Source: Rhodobacteraceae bacterium UBA6141 (lineage in GTDB: Bacteria; Pseudomonadota; Alphaproteobacteria; Rhodobacterales; Rhodobacteraceae). From it: DNA of 57,335 nucleotides. The position numbers were made by a program, and so were the translations under genes. Shown piece by piece: positions 7,969 through 15,913 of this stretch. Under the pieces are notes generated by a model, which searched no databases, was not told the origin of the DNA, and was given only the letters and a program-made list of their open reading frames with translations. The stretch covers positions 1-57,335 of the forward strand of contig DIVD01000006.1 of assembly GCA_002423245.1 (NCBI GenBank). Direction: 5' to 3'. How positions within the stretch are numbered: position 1 is the stretch's first letter; every line of letters begins with the position of its first letter.

Positions 7969-8004
7969 CTTCGCGCGATGCCTGACTTCGCGCGATGCCT
8001 GACT
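7963..8004. repeat. 17-bp tandem repeat, 2.5 copies
   Basis: GCCTGACTTCGCGCGAT is repeated at 7963-7979 and 7980-7996, and a partial third copy runs to 8004. The first copy contains the stop codon of the ArsR-family gene, so the duplication extends from a gene end into the short gap before mfd. Confidence 0.9.
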
Positions 8005-8060
8005 GCGGGCGGCGCAACACCCGCCGCCCCTGCCCTCCCGCCGCCCCTGCCCTGCCCCGG

Positions 8061-11000
8061 TCAGCGCCGCTGCGGCACCGGCCTGGCCGCAGCCTTGCGC
8101 GCCTGGGGCGTCCGGGGCGTCTGGGGCGCCGCCGCCGCGGGCGTCCCGGCCTTCGGACCCTCGATCTTCCGCGCCTCGATCTTTCGGGCCTCGTTCTTTC
8201 GGGCCTCGATCTTCCGCCCCTCGATCAGCGTCTCGGCCAGATCCCTGGCGATGGCGAAGGCGCCCTTGATCCGCTCCGCCTCGGTCTGCCAGTCGCGCGC
8301 CAGAACGATCTTGTTGTCCCTGATCTTCGCCGCCCCGGCTTGGGCATGGACGAACTCCACCAGACCGGCCGGGTTGGCGAACTTGTCGTTGTGGAACTGC
8401 ACCGTCGCGCCCTTCGGCCCGGCATCGAGCCTCGCGATCCCGGCCTTCTTGCACATCGCCTTGATGCGGATCACCAGCATCAGCGTGCTCACCTCGCGCG
8501 GCAGCGGGCCGAAACGGTCGATCAGCTCGGCCGCGAAGCCCTCCAGCTCCACCTTCGTCGTCAGCTGCGACAGCCGGCGGTAGAGGCCAAGCCGCACATC
8601 GAGATCGGGCACATACTGCTCGGGGATCAGCACCGGCACGCCGAGGTTGATCTGCGGCGCCCATTGCCCGTCCTCCTCGACCGTGCCCTGCAACTCGCCC
8701 GATCGCAGCCGCGCGATCGTATCCTCCAGCATCGCCTGATAAAGCTCGTATCCCACCTCGCGGATATGGCCCGACTGTTCCTCGCCCAGAAGGTTCCCGG
8801 CGCCGCGCAGGTCAAGGTCCTGGCTCGCCAGCGAGAAGCCCGCGCCAAGGCTGTCGAGGCTTCCCAGCAGCCGCAGCCGTTTCGCGGCCGAAGGCGTCAG
8901 CGGCGTGCGCGGCTTGGTCGTCAGGTAGCAATAGGCGCGGGTCTTGGCGCGCCCGACCCGCCCGCGGATCTGGTAAAGCTGGCTCAGCCCGAACATGTCG
9001 GCCCGGTGGATGATCATGGTGTTGGCGGTCGGGATGTCGAGCCCCGATTCCACGATCGTCGTCGCCAGCAGCACATCATACTTGCCGTCATAGAAGGCGT
9101 TCATCCGGTCATCGAGCTCGCCCGCCGGCATCTGGCCATGGGCAGAGATGACGCTGACCTCGGGCACATGCTCGCGCAGGAAGGCCTCGATCTCGGGCAG
9201 GTCGCTGATCCGCGGCACCACGTAAAAGCTCTGCCCGCCGCGATAATGCTCGCGCAGCAGCGCCTCGCGCAGCGTGATCGCGTCGAATTCCGTCACATAG
9301 GTGCGGATCGCCAGCCGGTCCACCGGCGGCGTGCCGATGATCGACAGGTCGCGCACCCCCGTCAGCGACAGTTGCAGCGTGCGCGGGATCGGCGTCGCGG
9401 TCAGCGTCAGGACGTGAATCTCTGACCGCATCTCCTTCAGCCGTTCCTTGTGGGTCACGCCGAAATGCTGCTCCTCGTCGATCACCAGCAGGCCGAGGTT
9501 GCGGAACTTCACCTGCCTGGCCAGCACCGCATGGGTGCCGATCACGATGTCCACGGTGCCGTCCGCCAGCCCGGCGCGGGTGGCCGCCGCATCCCTGGCC
9601 GACACGAAGCGCGAGAGCGGGCGCACCGTCAGCGGCGTGCCCCGGAAGCGGTCGGCGAAGGTCTTGTAGTGCTGGCGCGCCAGCAGCGTCGTCGGCGCGA
9701 TCACCGCCACCTGCGCGCCCGACATCGCCGCGACAAAGGCCGCGCGCATCGCCACCTCGGTCTTGCCGAAGCCGACATCGCCGACGATCAGCCTGTCCAT
9801 CGGGCTGCCCTGTTCCAGATCGGCGATCACGTCGTTGATCGCGGCAAGCTGGTCATCGGTTTCCGAATAGGGGAAGCGGGCGCAGAACGCCTCCCATTCG
9901 TGGTGGGGCGCCTGCATGATCGGCGCATGGCGCAGCGCGCGCTCGGCGGCGACGCGCATCAGCCGTTCGGCGATCTGGCGGATCCGCTCCTTCAGCCTGG
10001 CCTTGCGGGCCTGCCAGGCGCCGCCGCCCAGCTTGTCGAGCAGGCCCTCCTCATGGCCGAAGCGGCTGAGAAGCTCGATGTTCACCACCGGCAGGAACAG
10101 CCGGTCGCCGCCCGCATATTCCAGCGCCACGCATTCGATGGTGGCGCCCGCGACGGTCAGGGTTTCAAGGCCCGTGTAGCGGCCGACGCCGTGATCGACA
10201 TGCACCACCAGATCGCCGGGCGAAAGCGACTGGGCTTCGGTCAGGAAGTCCTTGGCGCGCCTTGTCTTTCTGGCGGGACGGATCAGCCGGTCCCCCAGCA
10301 CGTCCTGTTCCGACACCACGGTCAGCCCGTCGGCCTCGAAGCCCTGCTCCAGCGCCCAGACCGTCAGGAACAGCCCGCCACGCCCTTCGGGAACCTCGCG
10401 GAAGTCCCTGATGTCGCGGGCATGTTTCACGCCCTCGTCCTCCAGCAGCCCGCGCAGCCTTTCGCGCGCGCCTTCGGAATAGGAGGCGACGATGACCTGC
10501 CCATCTTGAGACTTTACCTCAAGATGGTCCGCCAAGGCACCGAAAAGGCTTACATTTTCCAGTTGCCGCTCTGCCGAGAAGTTCCGCCCGATCCGCCCGC
10601 CCGCATCCAGCACGCCAAGCCCCACCGGCTGCGGCAACACCGCAAGCTGCACCGCGCGGTGCCCCGCCAGCGCCGCGGACCATGCGGCATCGTCGAGATA
10701 CAAAAGCCCCGGCGGGCAGGGCTTGTAGACGCTGTCCACCCGGTCCTTGCGGCGCAGCGCCTCGCGGCGGCTGTCATACTGGTCGGCGATCCCCTCCCAC
10801 CGCGAGAGGCGGGCGGGTTCGATCTGGTCGTCCAGCATCACCGAGGCGCCGGGAAGATAGTCGAACAGCGTCTCCAGCCGGTCATGGAAGAAGGGCAGCC
10901 AATGCTCGATCCCGGCATGTTTGCGCCCGGCGCTGACCGCTTCGTAAAGCGGATCGTCGGTGCCCGCCGCGCCGAACTCGATGCGGTAGGTCTGCCGGAA

Positions 11001-11654
11001 GCGGGTGATCGCCGCCTCGTCGAGGATCACCTCCGACACCGGCGCGAACTCGACGCGCTCCAGCTTCTCGATGGTGCGCTGCGTCGCCGGGTCGAAGCGG
11101 CGCGCGCCCTCCAGCACATCGCCGAACAGGTCGAGCCGCACCGGCCCCGTCGCCCCCGGCGCATAGATGTCGATGATGCCGCCGCGCAGGGCATAGTCGC
11201 CCGGCTCGGACACCGTCGCCGCCTGCGAAAAGCCCATCCGCGCCAGCCAGCCGCGCAGGGCGGCCTCGTCGATGCGCCCGCCCACCCTGGCGGTGAAGGC
11301 CGCACCCCTGATCACCTCGCGCGCCGGGATCCGCTGGGTCGCGGCAGAGAGCGTGGTCAGCAGCACGAAGGGCGCGCCGATCCCCTGCGCCAGCGCCGCC
11401 AGCGTGGCCATCCGCTGCGCCGAGACATCGGGATTGGGCGACATCCGGTCATAGGGCAGGCAATCCCAGGCGGGGAAGGTCAGCACCGGCACCGCGGGGG
11501 CAAAGAAGGCCAGCGCGGCGCGCATCGCGGCCATGCGCCTGTCGTCGCGGGCGATGTGCAGGACCGGCGCGCCACGGTCAAGCTCGCGCGTCAGCAGGCG
11601 GGCGTCAAAGCCTTCGGGCGCGCCGGACAGGGTGATGGGGCGGGGATCGGTCAT
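8061..11654 (-). CDS. mfd: Transcription-repair coupling factor
   Basis: Mfd releases RNA polymerase stalled at DNA lesions and recruits UvrA for nucleotide excision repair. At 1197 residues it is slightly longer than usual. The UvrB-like N-terminal module begins near FPAWDCLPYDRMSPNPDVSA. The RNA polymerase-interaction domain lies around LSPGDLVVHVDHGVGRY. The RecG-like translocase has Walker A GDVGFGKTE (about residues 622-630), the DEEQ box VIDEEQHFG (about 724) and later TATPIPRTLQ and RGRVGRAKTRAYCY. The C-terminus adds a repeated KIEARKNEARKIEARKIE tail encoded by 15-bp repeats and then an Ala/Pro-rich end, neither expected in Mfd. It is monocistronic. Confidence 0.97.
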   Translation of the reverse strand: MTDPRPITLSGAPEGFDARLLTRELDRGAPVLHIARDDRRMAAMRAALAFFAPAVPVLTFPAWDCLPYDRMSPNPDVSAQRMATLAALAQGIGAPFVLLTTLSAATQRIPAREVIRGAAFTARVGGRIDEAALRGWLARMGFSQAATVSEPGDYALRGGIIDIYAPGATGPVRLDLFGDVLEGARRFDPATQRTIEKLERVEFAPVSEVILDEAAITRFRQTYRIEFGAAGTDDPLYEAVSAGRKHAGIEHWLPFFHDRLETLFDYLPGASVMLDDQIEPARLSRWEGIADQYDSRREALRRKDRVDSVYKPCPPGLLYLDDAAWSAALAGHRAVQLAVLPQPVGLGVLDAGGRIGRNFSAERQLENVSLFGALADHLEVKSQDGQVIVASYSEGARERLRGLLEDEGVKHARDIRDFREVPEGRGGLFLTVWALEQGFEADGLTVVSEQDVLGDRLIRPARKTRRAKDFLTEAQSLSPGDLVVHVDHGVGRYTGLETLTVAGATIECVALEYAGGDRLFLPVVNIELLSRFGHEEGLLDKLGGGAWQARKARLKERIRQIAERLMRVAAERALRHAPIMQAPHHEWEAFCARFPYSETDDQLAAINDVIADLEQGSPMDRLIVGDVGFGKTEVAMRAAFVAAMSGAQVAVIAPTTLLARQHYKTFADRFRGTPLTVRPLSRFVSARDAAATRAGLADGTVDIVIGTHAVLARQVKFRNLGLLVIDEEQHFGVTHKERLKEMRSEIHVLTLTATPIPRTLQLSLTGVRDLSIIGTPPVDRLAIRTYVTEFDAITLREALLREHYRGGQSFYVVPRISDLPEIEAFLREHVPEVSVISAHGQMPAGELDDRMNAFYDGKYDVLLATTIVESGLDIPTANTMIIHRADMFGLSQLYQIRGRVGRAKTRAYCYLTTKPRTPLTPSAAKRLRLLGSLDSLGAGFSLASQDLDLRGAGNLLGEEQSGHIREVGYELYQAMLEDTIARLRSGELQGTVEEDGQWAPQINLGVPVLIPEQYVPDLDVRLGLYRRLSQLTTKVELEGFAAELIDRFGPLPREVSTLMLVIRIKAMCKKAGIARLDAGPKGATVQFHNDKFANPAGLVEFVHAQAGAAKIRDNKIVLARDWQTEAERIKGAFAIARDLAETLIEGRKIEARKNEARKIEARKIEGPKAGTPAAAAPQTPRTPQARKAAARPVPQRR
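8159..8226. repeat. 15-bp repeats encoding the charged tail of Mfd
   Basis: Degenerate copies of about 15 bp (GATCTTTCGGGCCTC and variants) run through the 3' end of mfd. In the protein they give repeated K-I-E-A-R units, a Lys/Glu/Arg pattern that may form a short helix. Confidence 0.75.
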
Positions 11655-11701
11655 GGCGCTTCACCTATCGGTCGGGCGGGAATTGTCAACCGGCGCGCGG
11701 C

Positions 11702-12226
11702 CTAGTGCAGTACGCTGATGTTGAGGTTCTGGAGCATCCCCCACATCGCGGTGACGAGGATCGAGACCAGCCCGATCGCCTGCACCCGCACCCGGTGCCA
11801 GATCAGCGCGCGGTGCAGCGCCTCGCCGCCGATGCCGGAGGCGTCGATCCGGCGCGCCATGCGCAGCGACAGCACCGCCACGATCGACATGGGGAAGGCG
11901 ATCAGGAACAGCGCCTGACAGAACTCCACGCCATGGCCAAAGCCGAGGATCGCCAGCGAGGTCAGCAGCGCCGAGCCGGCCGCGATGGCAGCCAGGCCCG
12001 CCGCGTCCGGGACATGGCCGATATGGTTGAGATGGGCGCGCAGCACCGCCTCGAAGTCGTGCTGGGCCTGCCCGCCGCTGCGGCGCGCGCGCTGCACCAT
12101 GTCCCAGGGAACGCCGAGGATCCGGTGCGAGGCGCGCGACCAGGCGAAGGCAAGCGCGATCCAGTACCACAGGTTCGAGAAGGAGCGCAGGTCGATCAGC
12201 TCGGAAACGAGGTTCATGAAGTCCAA
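11702..12226 (-). CDS. Conserved Rhodobacteraceae membrane protein of unknown function
   Basis: A 174-residue protein with an N-terminal stretch ELIDLRSFSNLWYWIALAFAW and later membrane segments (AAIAAGSALLTSLAILGFG, CQALFLIAFPMSIVAVLSL, IGLVSILVTAMWGML). I recall near relatives in Rhodobacteraceae that databases label component of SufBCD complex, but nothing in the sequence supports an iron-sulfur role. A TTG at 12226 behind GGGGA aligns with the start I remember for the relatives; the first ATG is at 12217 with no good ribosome-binding site. It is divergent from hemB and ends 47 bp from the mfd start on the same strand. Confidence 0.7.
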   Translation of the reverse strand: MDFMNLVSELIDLRSFSNLWYWIALAFAWSRASHRILGVPWDMVQRARRSGGQAQHDFEAVLRAHLNHIGHVPDAAGLAAIAAGSALLTSLAILGFGHGVEFCQALFLIAFPMSIVAVLSLRMARRIDASGIGGEALHRALIWHRVRVQAIGLVSILVTAMWGMLQNLNISVLH

Positions 12227-12247
12227 CGTCTGTCCCCGTCTGGTTCT

Positions 12248-12310
12248 GGGCGTCCCTTGCTCGGCATCCCTTGCTGGGGCGTCCCGTGCTCGGGCGTCCC
12301 GCGTGCGGGC
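12248..12310. repeat. Degenerate 16-17-bp tandem repeats between divergent genes
   Basis: About four imperfect copies of GGGCGTCCCTTGCTCGG-like sequence lie in the 188-bp region between the membrane protein gene and hemB. This is where the hemB promoter should be, so copy number could change promoter spacing. Nothing else was recognised in this gap. Confidence 0.7.
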
Positions 12311-12414
12311 GCGCGTGCTGCCGCGCCGCGACAGGATGCGGGCTTTGCATCGGGCCGCGTTCCCGTGTAACCCCTTCGCCCATGCCCGCCAAGTGCCAGT
12401 TGAAAGGCCGCCCG

Positions 12415-13410
12415 ATGCTTCCCGTGCTTGCCCCCTTCCCCACCACCCGCCTGCGCCGGATGCGCCGCACCGCCGCGCTGCGCGATCTGGCGCAGGAAAA
12501 CGCCCTGACGGTGAAGGATCTGATCTGGCCGCTGTTCGTCACCGATGTGCCGGGCGCGGATGTCGAGGTCGGCTCGATGCCCGGCGTCGCGCGGCTGACG
12601 CTGGAGGGCGCGCTGCGCGCCGCCGAGACCGCGGCGGAGCTTGGCATCCCGGCGGTGTGCCTCTTTCCCTATACCGATCCCTCGCTGCGCAGCGAGGGCT
12701 GCGAGGAGGCCTGGAGCCCCGACAACCTGACGAACCGCGTGATTCGGGCGATCAGGGCGGCGGTGCCCGAGGTGGCGGTGATGACCGATGTCGCGCTCGA
12801 CCCCTACAACGCCAACGGCCATGACGGGCTGGTGCGCGGCGGCGTGATCCTGAACGACGAGACGGTCGAGGCGCTGGTGCGCATGGCGCTGGCGCAGGCC
12901 GAGGCGGGGGCGGATATCCTTGGCCCCTCGGACATGATGGACGGGCGCATCGGCGCGATGCGCGCCGCGCTGGAGGCCGCGGGGCACAGCGACGTGACCA
13001 TCCTCAGCTATGCCGCGAAATATGCCAGCGCCTTCTATGGCCCGTTCCGCGACGCGGTGGGCGCCTCCGGCCGGCTGGTGGGCGACAAGAAGACCTACCA
13101 GATGAACCCCGGCAATTCCGACGAGGCGCTGCGGCTGGTCGCGCGCGACCTGTCGGAAGGCGCGGACATGGTGATGGTGAAGCCGGGGCTGGCCTATCTC
13201 GACATCTGCCACCGGGTGAAGCAGGCGTTCGGGGTGCCGACCTTCGCCTATCAGGTCTCGGGCGAATACGCGATGATCCGGGGCGCGATCCTGAACGGCT
13301 GGGTCACGGAGGCGGTGATCGCGGAAAGCCTGCTGGCGTTCAAGCGCGCGGGCTGCGATGGCATCCTGACCTATTTCGCGCCCGATCTCGCGCGGCAGTT
13401 GAAGGGCTGA
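12415..13410 (+). CDS. hemB: Delta-aminolevulinic acid dehydratase (porphobilinogen synthase)
   Basis: HemB condenses two 5-aminolevulinate molecules into porphobilinogen for heme, bacteriochlorophyll and cobalamin. The 331 residues match the usual size. The Schiff-base lysines are Lys202 (SYAAKYASAFYGPFRDA) and Lys256 (MVMVKPGLAYLDI). The region that carries zinc-binding cysteines in many species reads MTDVALDPYNANGHDG (123-138) without Cys, which fits the metal-independent or Mg-dependent enzyme type reported for Rhodobacter capsulatus. The ATG at 12415 is preceded by GAAAGG; the frame extends 48 codons further upstream without similarity. It is divergent from a membrane protein gene and followed by tandem repeats. 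Confidence 0.97.
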   Translation: MLPVLAPFPTTRLRRMRRTAALRDLAQENALTVKDLIWPLFVTDVPGADVEVGSMPGVARLTLEGALRAAETAAELGIPAVCLFPYTDPSLRSEGCEEAWSPDNLTNRVIRAIRAAVPEVAVMTDVALDPYNANGHDGLVRGGVILNDETVEALVRMALAQAEAGADILGPSDMMDGRIGAMRAALEAAGHSDVTILSYAAKYASAFYGPFRDAVGASGRLVGDKKTYQMNPGNSDEALRLVARDLSEGADMVMVKPGLAYLDICHRVKQAFGVPTFAYQVSGEYAMIRGAILNGWVTEAVIAESLLAFKRAGCDGILTYFAPDLARQLKG

Positions 13411-13411
13411 C

Positions 13412-13497
13412 GGCACGGAAAGGGCGGGCGGCACGGGAAGGGCGGGCGGCACGGGAAGGGCGGGCGGCGCCGGGAAGGGCGGGGGGAAGGGCGGGCG
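13412..13497. repeat. 18-bp tandem repeats downstream of hemB
   Basis: Copies of CACGGGAAGGGCGGGCGG and variants follow the hemB stop codon directly, about four copies with the later ones degenerate. The 248 bp between hemB and the SYLF lipoprotein gene consist largely of this array and the 23-bp duplication further on. Confidence 0.88.
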
Positions 13498-13570
13498 ATC
13501 TTCCGCCGGAGCGGCATTCATGCGGTGACAAAAGCCGCGATCGGGCCTAGAGTTTGTGCGCTACGGCCGG

Positions 13571-13616
13571 GACAGGCCGAGATGCAGGGCAAGGACAGGC
13601 CGAGATGCAGGGCAAG
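13571..13616. repeat. Perfect 23-bp tandem duplication upstream of the SYLF gene
   Basis: Two identical, adjacent 23-bp units (13571-13593 and 13594-13616), each containing GACAGGCCGAGATGCAGGGC. They end 42 bp before the start of the SYLF lipoprotein gene. Perfect identity suggests a recent or still changing duplication. Confidence 0.95.
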
Positions 13617-13658
13617 CCGGCAGCCACGATGGCAGGCAGGGGCACGGGGGACAGGCAG

Positions 13659-14309
13659 ATGAGCACGATTTCAGGACCGCTGACGCAAGGCGGGAGGCGG
13701 CTGACGCAAGGCGGGAGGCGGCTGACGCAAGACGGGGGGCCGCTGACGGGAGGCGGGCCGCTCACGCGGCGGGGTTTCGTGGTGGCGGGCGCGGCGGGGC
13801 TGACGCTGGCCGCCTGCGGCAACGGCATCGGCGGCAATGGCGCGCAGCAGCTGGATGCACGGGTCGATGCGACGCGCGACTATCTGCGCAGCCGCTATCC
13901 GGGCACGGTCGATCTCATGCAGAAGGCGGTGGGCGTCCTGTACATGCCGCTGATGACCGAGGCGGGGCTTGGCTTCGGCGGCGCCTATGGCCGCGGCGCG
14001 CTGCGCATCAACGACGTGACGGTGGACTACTATTCCGCGACGCAGGCGAGCTTCGGGCTGCAGATCGGCGCGCAGCAATATGCCCATGCGCTGTTCTTCA
14101 TGACGCCCGAGGCGCTGGCCGAGTTCCGCGCCTCGCCGGGCTGGGTCGCCGGGGCGGATGCCAAATATGCCGTCGCCGACAATGCCGCATCGCTGGGGGT
14201 GGACACCACAACCTCGCTGGCGCCGGTGATCGCGCTGATCTTCGGGCAGGCGGGGCTGATCGCCGGGGCGACGATCGAGGGCACCAAATACACCCGGATC
14301 ATTCCCTGA
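13659..14309 (+). CDS. SYLF (YSC84-like) domain lipoprotein with Tat-type signal
   Basis: A 216-residue predicted envelope lipoprotein. The N-terminal 30 residues are repeats such as LTQGGRR, encoded by 21-bp units. Then LTRRGF (Arg37-Arg38) gives a twin-arginine motif, VVAGAAGLTLAAC the hydrophobic part, and Cys53 the lipobox cysteine. The mature part has the SYLF-domain features VGVLYMPLMTEAGLGFGGAYGRG, FGLQIGAQQYAHALFFMT and GVDTTTSLAPVIAL. SYLF proteins bind lipids in eukaryotes; the bacterial role is poorly known. The ATG at 13659 is used, behind GGGGGACAG, although the frame opens earlier. It converges with the CoQ-binding protein gene. Confidence 0.85.
   Translation: MSTISGPLTQGGRRLTQGGRRLTQDGGPLTGGGPLTRRGFVVAGAAGLTLAACGNGIGGNGAQQLDARVDATRDYLRSRYPGTVDLMQKAVGVLYMPLMTEAGLGFGGAYGRGALRINDVTVDYYSATQASFGLQIGAQQYAHALFFMTPEALAEFRASPGWVAGADAKYAVADNAASLGVDTTTSLAPVIALIFGQAGLIAGATIEGTKYTRIIP
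13680..13760. repeat. 21-bp in-frame repeats in the SYLF gene
   Basis: Two perfect copies of CTGACGCAAGGCGGGAGGCG(G) at 13680-13700 and 13701-13721, a third variant copy to 13742 and a shortened 18-bp copy to 13760. All lengths are multiples of three, so changes in copy number keep the frame. Confidence 0.93.
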
Positions 14310-14321
14310 GCGCGAGCAGGA

Positions 14322-14384
14322 GGGGGCGCTGCCCCGCGGGCCTCCCTGCGGCGGGCCCCCGGGATATCTTTCCCGGCAGGAAGC
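14322..14384. repeat. Intergenic GATAT-tail element, diverged copy
   Basis: The stem GGGGC-GCT-GCCCC (14323-14335) is followed by C/G-rich sequence and CCCCCGGGATATCTTTCCCGG. It has the layout of the elements at 24072 and 52037: a GC hairpin, a C-run, GGATAT, then a CAGGAAG-like end. It lies between convergent genes, and further AAGCCCGGGC copies follow to 14420. Confidence 0.6.
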
Positions 14385-14422
14385 CCGGGCAGTCAGGAAG
14401 CCCGGGCAGGAAGCCCGGGCGG

Positions 14423-14923
14423 TCAGGCGCTGCCGGGGCCGTAGAGTTCGGCGGCGCGCTTTTCGAAGGCGCGGACGATGCGGGCCATCGCCTCGCCGAA
14501 CACCGCGCCGATGATGCGCTGCAAGATCGGGTTGCGGAACTCGAAATCGACGAAGAACGACACCTCGCAGCCGCCCCCGCCCCCCGCCCCGCCGTCCGCC
14601 CCGCCGTCCGCCCCGGCCGGCAGATCGCGGAACCCCCAGTTGGAGCGCATGTACCTGAACGGGCCGTCGAGATATTCGGTGTCGATCCTGCCCGCCTCGG
14701 GCCAGAGCGTGACGCGGCTGCCGAAGCGTTCGCGGAACACCTTGAACGAGATCACCAGATCCGCCTCCAGCACCTCGGCTCCCTCCGGGCCGGGGCTGCG
14801 CGAGCGGATGCGGGCGGCGGCGGTCCAGGGCAGGAATTCGGGGTAGCGTTCGACATCGGCGACAAGGTCGTACATCTGCCGCGCCGTCCAGGGCAGCGAC
14901 CGCGTTTCCGAATGCTTGGGCAT
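14423..14923 (-). CDS. Coq10/RatA-like START-domain protein (ubiquinone-binding)
   Basis: A 166-residue START-fold protein of the Coq10 family, thought to bind coenzyme Q or a similar lipid and support respiration. It begins MPKHSETRSLPWTARQMYDL with the family phrase VADVERYPEFLPWTAA. Later come SRVTLWPEAGRIDTEYLDGPF and FEFRNPILQRIIGAVFGEA. A Gly/Ala/Asp-rich insert (GADGGADGGAGGGGG) within the fold is encoded by 12-bp repeats and is unusual. The ATG at 14923 is the first that gives the family N-terminus; GGAAGGAA lies about 12 bases upstream. It is divergent from hpt. Confidence 0.9.
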   Translation of the reverse strand: MPKHSETRSLPWTARQMYDLVADVERYPEFLPWTAAARIRSRSPGPEGAEVLEADLVISFKVFRERFGSRVTLWPEAGRIDTEYLDGPFRYMRSNWGFRDLPAGADGGADGGAGGGGGCEVSFFVDFEFRNPILQRIIGAVFGEAMARIVRAFEKRAAELYGPGSA

Positions 14924-15048
14924 GTGGGGCGTGTTCCTTCCCGGTTCCGCGGCCCGCCGTTCCGCATCCGAGCCGTTCTGCGGAGCCGTTTCGCGTGACC
15001 TTTGGCGTTTCATGTCGTAAATAGCGCGGGTCAGTTCAAGGGGAAACC

Positions 15049-15612
15049 ATGCCCGCACCCGTTCCGGCGCGATCCTATGTCATCGAGGAGATGATCTCGG
15101 CCAAGACCATTGCCGCGCGGGTGGAGGCGCTGGCCAAGGAGATCGAGCAGGCTTTCGCCGGCACCGACAAGCTGGTGGTGGTGGGGCTGTTGCGCGGATC
15201 CTTCGTGTTCATCGCCGACCTCGTGCGCGAGATCGACCTGCCGGTGGAGGTGGATTTCCTCGAAGCCTCCAGCTACGGCGACGCGATGACATCCAGCCGC
15301 GAGGTGCGCATCCTCAAGGATCTGCGCGGCGAGATTGCCGGGCGCGACGTGCTGGTGGTCGAGGATATCGTCGATACCGGCTTCACGCTCAGCCACGTTC
15401 TGCGGCTGCTGGAAAGCCGGGGGCCGGCGCGGCTCGAGGTCTGCGCGCTGCTGGACAAGCCGAGCCGCCGCGAGGTGCCGGTCCGGGCGCGCTGGACCGG
15501 GTTCGAGATCCCCGACGCCTTCGTGGTGGGCTATGGCATCGACTTCGCGCAGCGCAACCGCAACCTGCCCTTCATCGGCAAGGTGCGGTTCCTCGAGGAG
15601 GGCGCGGCGTGA
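15049..15612 (+). CDS. hpt: Hypoxanthine phosphoribosyltransferase
   Basis: A purine salvage enzyme of 187 residues that converts hypoxanthine (and usually guanine) with PRPP to the nucleotide. The PRPP-binding loop VLVVEDIVDTGFTLSHVL is clear, preceded by VVGLLRGSFVFIADLVREID. Near the end VGYGIDFAQRNRNLPFIGKV is typical of the hypoxanthine type. The start follows AAGGGGAAACC. The stop codon overlaps the GTG start of a small membrane protein gene. Confidence 0.96.
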   Translation: MPAPVPARSYVIEEMISAKTIAARVEALAKEIEQAFAGTDKLVVVGLLRGSFVFIADLVREIDLPVEVDFLEASSYGDAMTSSREVRILKDLRGEIAGRDVLVVEDIVDTGFTLSHVLRLLESRGPARLEVCALLDKPSRREVPVRARWTGFEIPDAFVVGYGIDFAQRNRNLPFIGKVRFLEEGAA

Positions 15613-15794
15613 ACCTGACCTGGCTGCTGCGCGCCGCGCATTGGGTGCGGCATCCACCCTCGACGGGGCGGGTGATCCTTGTGGCGGTGGTGGTGGCGAT
15701 CTGCGCGGCCATCGTCGGCATCGAATGGCTCGGGCTCTGGCCCGAGGCGATGACGCTGGATCCGAAGGGGCTGCGCGGGCCGAAGCTGCCATAG
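15609..15794 (+). CDS. Small conserved membrane protein
   Basis: A 61-residue protein with one membrane segment (VILVAVVVAICAAIVGIEWLGL) after a basic N-terminus (LLRAAHWVRHPP). It starts at a GTG that overlaps the hpt stop codon by four bases and has GAGGAGGG behind it, so it is probably translated together with hpt. I recall similar short proteins downstream of hpt in Rhodobacteraceae; the function is not known. Confidence 0.7.
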   Translation: MNLTWLLRAAHWVRHPPSTGRVILVAVVVAICAAIVGIEWLGLWPEAMTLDPKGLRGPKLP

Positions 15795-15857
15795 GGCGCA
15801 CACGGTTTCGTGAGGGCGGCGCGCCCCCCGTTGCGGCACCGGCGCCGGGCGGGCACC

Positions 15858-15893
15858 CTGCCCCTGCCCCTGCCCCTGCCCCTGCCCCTGCCC
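15858..15893. repeat. Hexanucleotide microsatellite (CTGCCC)6
   Basis: Six perfect copies of CTGCCC. The array ends 20 bp before the cytochrome c start codon and just ahead of its ribosome-binding site, so it lies in the leader or promoter region. Confidence 0.97.
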
Positions 15894-15913
15894 GCCCGTG
15901 AAGGAGCCCGCCG

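Noticed and set aside
9450..11705. 751-residue open frame on the plus strand
   Set aside because: Antisense shadow of mfd, with no recognisable domain.
12271..12414. N-terminal extension of HemB
   Set aside because: The frame is open, but the translation is Cys/Arg/Gly-rich, passes through tandem repeats and has no similarity to HemB; GAAAGG before the ATG at 12415 marks the start.
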